From Chrysiogenia bacterium (lineage in GTDB: Bacteria > JAGRBM01), in assembly GCA_020434085.1 (NCBI GenBank), contig JAGRBM010000297.1:1-8556 (forward strand): 8,556 bases of DNA. The letters run 5' to 3'. The position numbers and the translations under genes are program-made. Under the pieces are notes generated by a model. It did not search any database. It saw nothing but the letters and a program-made list of their open reading frames with translations, and was not told the DNA's origin. Every line of letters begins with the position of its first letter. Positions within the stretch are counted from its first letter, which is position 1. This document shows positions 6,061 to 8,556 of this stretch, in pieces.

Positions 6061-7599
6061 ATGGACGATCAAACGAAAACCAACGTGATGGTGGGCGGCT
6101 TCGCGATGCTGGTGCTGGCCATCATTGCCTACAGTGCGGTGCATCTGGGCCCCACCGGTTTTGGCGGCGGGCAGGAATACCGCTCGCTGGTGGTCTATGT
6201 CCCCTCGGCGGCCGGGCTCTTCGAGGAGTCCCCCGTGCGCGTTGCCGGCGTGCAGGTCGGTCTTATCGACAAGATCAGTCTCGAGCGCGGACAGGCCCGC
6301 GTCGAAGTGCGCGTGCGCGCCGATCTCGAAATGCACGAGAACGCCCGCGCCATGGTCAAGAGCAGCGGCCTGCTGGGCGATCGCTACATCGAGATCGACC
6401 CCGGCACGCCCGAGGGCGTGCTGCAGGAACAGGCCGGGCCGCCCGATGAGAAGAAGCCCCGCATCATCTACGCCGATGAGTCGGGCGACATCGAATCATT
6501 CACCCAGGACCTGGGGCGCACGGGCAAGAACCTCGAAGCCATCACCGACAACCTGCGCGCCGTGCTCGACAACCGCCCCGGCGGCAATCCCGAACTGGCG
6601 CAGACGCTCAAGGCGCTCGCAGAGCTGACCACCAACCTGGCACAGATCAGCATCGAGAACCGGCAGGACCTGCGCGAGCTTGTCTCCCATCTTCGCAACA
6701 TCAGCGCGACTCTCGATCGTGAGACCCCGGCACTGGCCGGTGAGGTGCGGCAGCTCGTTCGCGAATTGAACGGCGTCGTCTCCGACGGGCGCGTCGACGT
6801 GAGCGCCACGCTCTCGAGCTTCCGCGAGTCCTCCGAGCGTTTCAACCGCTCGCTCGAACACGTCGAGGAAATCACCCGCAAGATCGACGAGGGCGAGGGG
6901 ACCGTGGGTCGCCTCATCAACGACGATGAAACCGTCGAGGAACTCAACAAGGCGATCAGCGGCATCAACAACATGCTCAGCTACGCCGACCGGCTCGAGC
7001 TCAAGCTCGGCTACCGCGCGGAGATCCAGCCGCGCGTCGACGATGCCAAGAGCGTCGTGGTCTTCGAGCTCTGGCCCAAGCCCGACAAGTATTTCTTCGT
7101 GCACGTCGTTTCCGATCCGCGCGGATCGCGGCCGGACACGGTTCACAGCACGATCACGAATACGGTCTATGACAAGAACGGGCTTGAGCTGGTCGGAAAT
7201 GCGTATTTTCCGGCAACTGTGAATCAGTCGGTCACCACCAACAGCCAGCAGGGGCTCAAGTTCAGCGTCGGCATCGGCAAACGCTTCGATTACTTCAGCG
7301 TCTTCGGCGGGTTGATCGAGAATTCCGGGGGCTTTGGCTTCTCGGTTTCGCCCGACCGCTATGAGCACTTCGACCTGGAAGTGACGGCCTACGACTTCGA
7401 CCGTCCCAACGACGAGCGCCCGAACGTCAAGGCGCGCCTTTCGGTCAATTTCCTCAAGTATTTCTATCTGACGGGCGGCGTCGAGGACATGATGGCCAAG
7501 AACAGCGACGATGTTGCCCCGTTCTTTGGCGGCGGCATCCTGTTCGTGGAAGACGATCTCAAGCCGCTTCTGACCTCCGGCGCCGTTCCTGTTCCCTGA
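6061..7599 (+). CDS. MCE (MlaD-like) lipid-transport protein with helical needle and C-terminal beta-rich, barrel-like domain
   Basis: A 512-residue protein expected to be the periplasmic channel partner of the adjacent MlaE/MlaF. There is one N-terminal membrane helix (residues about 9-29). A single MCE domain follows (about 38-117), with YVPSAAGLFEESPVRVAGV and SSGLLGDRYIEIDPG, as in MlaD. After a proline/charged linker comes a long helical, coiled-coil-like region (about 143-305) rich in heptad leucines. From about 311 to 505 the sequence switches to about ten to twelve short amphipathic beta-strands rich in Gly and aromatics, such as RLELKLGYRAEI, GLKFSVGIGKRF, YFSVFGGLIE and APFFGGGILF. 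This resembles an outer-membrane barrel. E. coli MlaD is about 180 residues, so this is a much larger architecture. ATG 6061 is chosen (GGA at 6052-6054); GTG 6058, directly upstream, is an alternative. Membership of the MCE family is secure; the barrel is my inference from strand pattern. Confidence 0.9.
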   Translation: MDDQTKTNVMVGGFAMLVLAIIAYSAVHLGPTGFGGGQEYRSLVVYVPSAAGLFEESPVRVAGVQVGLIDKISLERGQARVEVRVRADLEMHENARAMVKSSGLLGDRYIEIDPGTPEGVLQEQAGPPDEKKPRIIYADESGDIESFTQDLGRTGKNLEAITDNLRAVLDNRPGGNPELAQTLKALAELTTNLAQISIENRQDLRELVSHLRNISATLDRETPALAGEVRQLVRELNGVVSDGRVDVSATLSSFRESSERFNRSLEHVEEITRKIDEGEGTVGRLINDDETVEELNKAISGINNMLSYADRLELKLGYRAEIQPRVDDAKSVVVFELWPKPDKYFFVHVVSDPRGSRPDTVHSTITNTVYDKNGLELVGNAYFPATVNQSVTTNSQQGLKFSVGIGKRFDYFSVFGGLIENSGGFGFSVSPDRYEHFDLEVTAYDFDRPNDERPNVKARLSVNFLKYFYLTGGVEDMMAKNSDDVAPFFGGGILFVEDDLKPLLTSGAVPVP

Positions 7600-7613
7600 C
7601 GGGTCTCTCTACC

Positions 7614-7626
7614 TGAGCGTCGCTCA
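7614..7626 (+). other. Short palindrome after the MCE gene, possible weak terminator
   Basis: TGAGCG-T-CGCTCA is a perfect dyad beginning 15 nt after the MCE stop codon. As RNA it gives only a 5-bp stem with a 3-nt loop and no T-tract follows (CTTCATCC), so any termination would be weak or Rho-assisted. The rest of the 150-nt gap up to the ferredoxin start holds the promoter element at 7700-7711 and nothing else I recognise. Confidence 0.3.
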
Positions 7627-7699
7627 CTTCATCCGACGAAGCCGGTTGCCCCAAGGGCCGTATCTTGAGCGGGCATCCCCGGTGAATTCCGCTTGCTTG

Positions 7700-7711
7700 T
7701 TGTGGTAGCTT
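7700..7711 (+). promoter_or_regulatory. Candidate promoter element TTGTGGTAGCTT upstream of the ferredoxin gene
   Basis: This is the third occurrence of TTGnGnTAnnnT in an intergenic region of the window. TAGCTT is the -10-like part. It ends 38 nt before the GTG at 7750, which suits a monocistronic ferredoxin gene bounded by its own terminator. Confidence 0.4.
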
Positions 7712-7749
7712 TGCCTGCGTCGGGGTTTGGAGATCAGGGAGAAAAGTTC

Positions 7750-7971
7750 GTGGCGTACAACATCAACGATGAGTGCATCAATTGCGGGTCGTGTGAGTTC
7801 GAGTGTTCCTTCGGAGCCATTTCCGAGGGCAAGGACAAGCACCTGATCGATCCCGAGCGATGCCGCGAGTGTTCCTCGTGCGCGCAGATCTGCCCGGTCA
7901 AGGCCATCGAGCTCGTCAGCGAGCTGGGCTACTACCTGGTTGGTCCCGATACGGGTTACACCCTGCAGTAA
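7750..7971 (+). CDS. 2[4Fe-4S] bacterial-type ferredoxin
   Basis: A 73-residue low-potential electron carrier in the cytoplasm. Two complete cluster motifs are visible: C9-x2-C12-x2-C15-x3-C19 and C38-x2-C41-x2-C44-x3-C48-P. The two cluster motifs share the internal duplication typical of clostridial-type ferredoxins, and the MAYNINDECINCGSC opening is a common bacterial form. One departure is serine (S20) instead of the usual proline after the fourth cysteine of the first motif; P49 is kept in the second. The GTG start is chosen because AGGGAGA (7736-7742) precedes it by 7 nt. The frame is open further upstream to a TTG at 7693, but that would add a non-family N-terminus and overlap the promoter element. 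The gene stands alone, with a strong terminator after it. Its redox partners are not evident from the neighbours. Confidence 0.95.
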   Translation: MAYNINDECINCGSCEFECSFGAISEGKDKHLIDPERCRECSSCAQICPVKAIELVSELGYYLVGPDTGYTLQ

Positions 7972-7996
7972 GCAGCATTTGAAGCGATACAAACAG

Positions 7997-8024
7997 ACGG
8001 CCCCCGCAAAGCGGGGGCCGTTTT
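7997..8024 (+). terminator. Rho-independent terminator after the ferredoxin gene
   Basis: ACGGCCCCCGC (7997-8007) and GCGGGGGCCGT (8011-8021) form a perfect 11-bp stem with an AAA loop, followed by TTTTCGTT (counting the T at 8021). It lies 25 nt after the ferredoxin stop and between two convergent genes. The T-run is on the plus strand, so it mainly serves the ferredoxin; on the minus strand the following CTGTTTGT is only weakly U-rich. Confidence 0.95.
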
Positions 8025-8049
8025 CGTTGGAGTGTGGGCGAAGGAATGC

Positions 8050-8556
8050 TCAGGGACGAAGCACTGCAAACAGGTACCGGTCGCCCCGCACCACGCGAAG
8101 GAGCAAACGCTCTTCCCTGGCATTGCGTGACTGAGTGGCAAAGTCTTCGACCGAGCGAACGCGCTCGTGTTCCACCTCGATGATGATGTCGCCCGGAGCG
8201 AGTGCGGCCTGCGCCGCCGGTGACTGGGGCATGACGCGCGTGATGAGCACGCCCTCGGATCGGGTGAGCCCCTCGCGGCGCGCCAGTTCGGGAGTGAGCG
8301 TCTTCAACTCCATGCCGAATTTGCGGGCTGCATCCTGATGGGCGGGGGCGGGCTCGCTCGATTGAGGTGCCGCCGCCATCGGTCCGGCCTCTTCGAGGCG
8401 CGCGATGCGCGGGCGAAGTTCCTTGCGCTTGCCCTTTCGAAGGACAACCACGTCCACGCGCTTTCCGACTTCGCTGCCCGCGACAAGGCGCGGCAGGTCG
8501 GAGAGCTCACGCACGGGCTTGCCCTCGTATTCGACGATGACGTCTTCAGGCTCGAA
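8050..8556 (-). CDS. C-terminal half of an HtrA/DegP-family periplasmic serine protease (PDZ domains), partial
   Basis: The minus-strand frame is open from the right edge to a TGA at 8052-8050 and gives the last 168 residues of a protein whose protease domain lies outside the window. Residues 1-54 are the end of a PDZ domain (EDVIVEYEGKPVREL, then VDVVVLRKGKRKELRPRI). An Ala/Pro-rich linker follows (about 57-75). A second PDZ domain runs from about 78 to the end: FGMELKTLTPELARREGL, GVLITRVMPQSPAAQAALAPG (split at about 102-122) and DIIIEVEHERVRSVEDF. Two C-terminal PDZ domains of this kind are the layout of DegP/DegQ, which degrade or refold misfolded envelope proteins in the periplasm. Because the catalytic His-Asp-Ser domain is not seen, other double-PDZ proteins cannot be fully excluded. 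The gene converges on the ferredoxin gene. Confidence 0.85.
   Translation of the reverse strand, partial: FEPEDVIVEYEGKPVRELSDLPRLVAGSEVGKRVDVVVLRKGKRKELRPRIARLEEAGPMAAAPQSSEPAPAHQDAARKFGMELKTLTPELARREGLTRSEGVLITRVMPQSPAAQAALAPGDIIIEVEHERVRSVEDFATQSRNAREERLLLRVVRGDRYLFAVLRP

Noticed and set aside
3053-7368. Other long minus-strand frames opposite alr (3053-4015), mlaE/mlaF (4338-5504, 5146-5829) and the MCE gene (6496-7368)
   Set aside because: All lie antisense to genes with intact motifs and read as Arg/His/Ala-rich low-information translations typical of high-GC shadows.
7693-7749. N-terminal extension of the ferredoxin to TTG 7693
   Set aside because: It has no ribosome site and overlaps the promoter element, whereas GTG 7750 has AGGGAGA at good spacing and gives a standard ferredoxin N-terminus.
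1-8556. Mobile elements, CRISPR arrays, tRNA/rRNA genes, toxin-antitoxin or defence genes
   Set aside because: I looked for terminal inverted repeats, spaced direct repeats, tRNA-like TTCGAnTC arms and typical defence motifs and saw none. The gene content is housekeeping and envelope-related.

Overview
The window is a GC-rich, densely coding chromosomal segment from a Gram-negative (diderm) bacterium. An MlaE/MlaF/MCE lipid-transport operon with a probable outer-membrane barrel domain and a periplasmic HtrA-type protease imply an outer membrane. High GC, the style of the ferredoxin and the alr-mlaE-mlaF-mce order resemble the former Deltaproteobacteria (Myxococcota/Desulfobacterota and relatives). 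That placement is an inference from general knowledge and has not been tested.

Layout. 1-147 is the 3' end of an unrecognised gene. A complete acyl-CoA dehydrogenase follows at 177-1439 and ends in a strong hairpin terminator (1471-1497). An AT-rich island (about 1440-1565) carries a candidate promoter with an overlapping palindrome. It precedes a PlsC/DGAT2-like acyltransferase (1604-2449) of the HX6D/FPGG type. Then come protein-L-isoaspartate methyltransferase (pcm, GTG start at 2514), alanine racemase (alr, 3209-4378), and the retrograde/anterograde lipid transporter set: MlaE permease (4380-5168), MlaF ATPase (5173-5955) and a 512-residue MCE protein (6061-7599). A monocistronic 2[4Fe-4S] ferredoxin (7750-7971) ends in a near-perfect terminator (7997-8024). 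The C-terminal half of an HtrA/DegP-like protease runs in from the right edge on the minus strand (8050-8556).

How the genes work together. alr, mlaE and mlaF are almost contiguous (gaps of 1 and 4 nt) and should be co-transcribed. The MCE gene sits 105 nt further on and has its own candidate promoter. Together they make the inner-membrane ABC engine (MlaE2F2) plus an MCE channel protein. This MCE protein carries a long helical needle region and a C-terminal beta-rich, barrel-like domain, so one chain could span the periplasm to the outer membrane. No MlaB, MlaC or MlaA gene is visible here. The acyltransferase and acyl-CoA dehydrogenase also concern acyl-chain metabolism, but a functional link to the transporter is only suggestive.

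Most of the window is ordinary housekeeping content. The points worth a second look are the MCE-needle-barrel protein, a recurrent TTGnGnTAnnnT element upstream of three genes, the charged insertion and relocated catalytic glutamate of the acyl-CoA dehydrogenase, and the operator-like palindrome before the acyltransferase. I saw no mobile element, CRISPR array, tRNA or rRNA.
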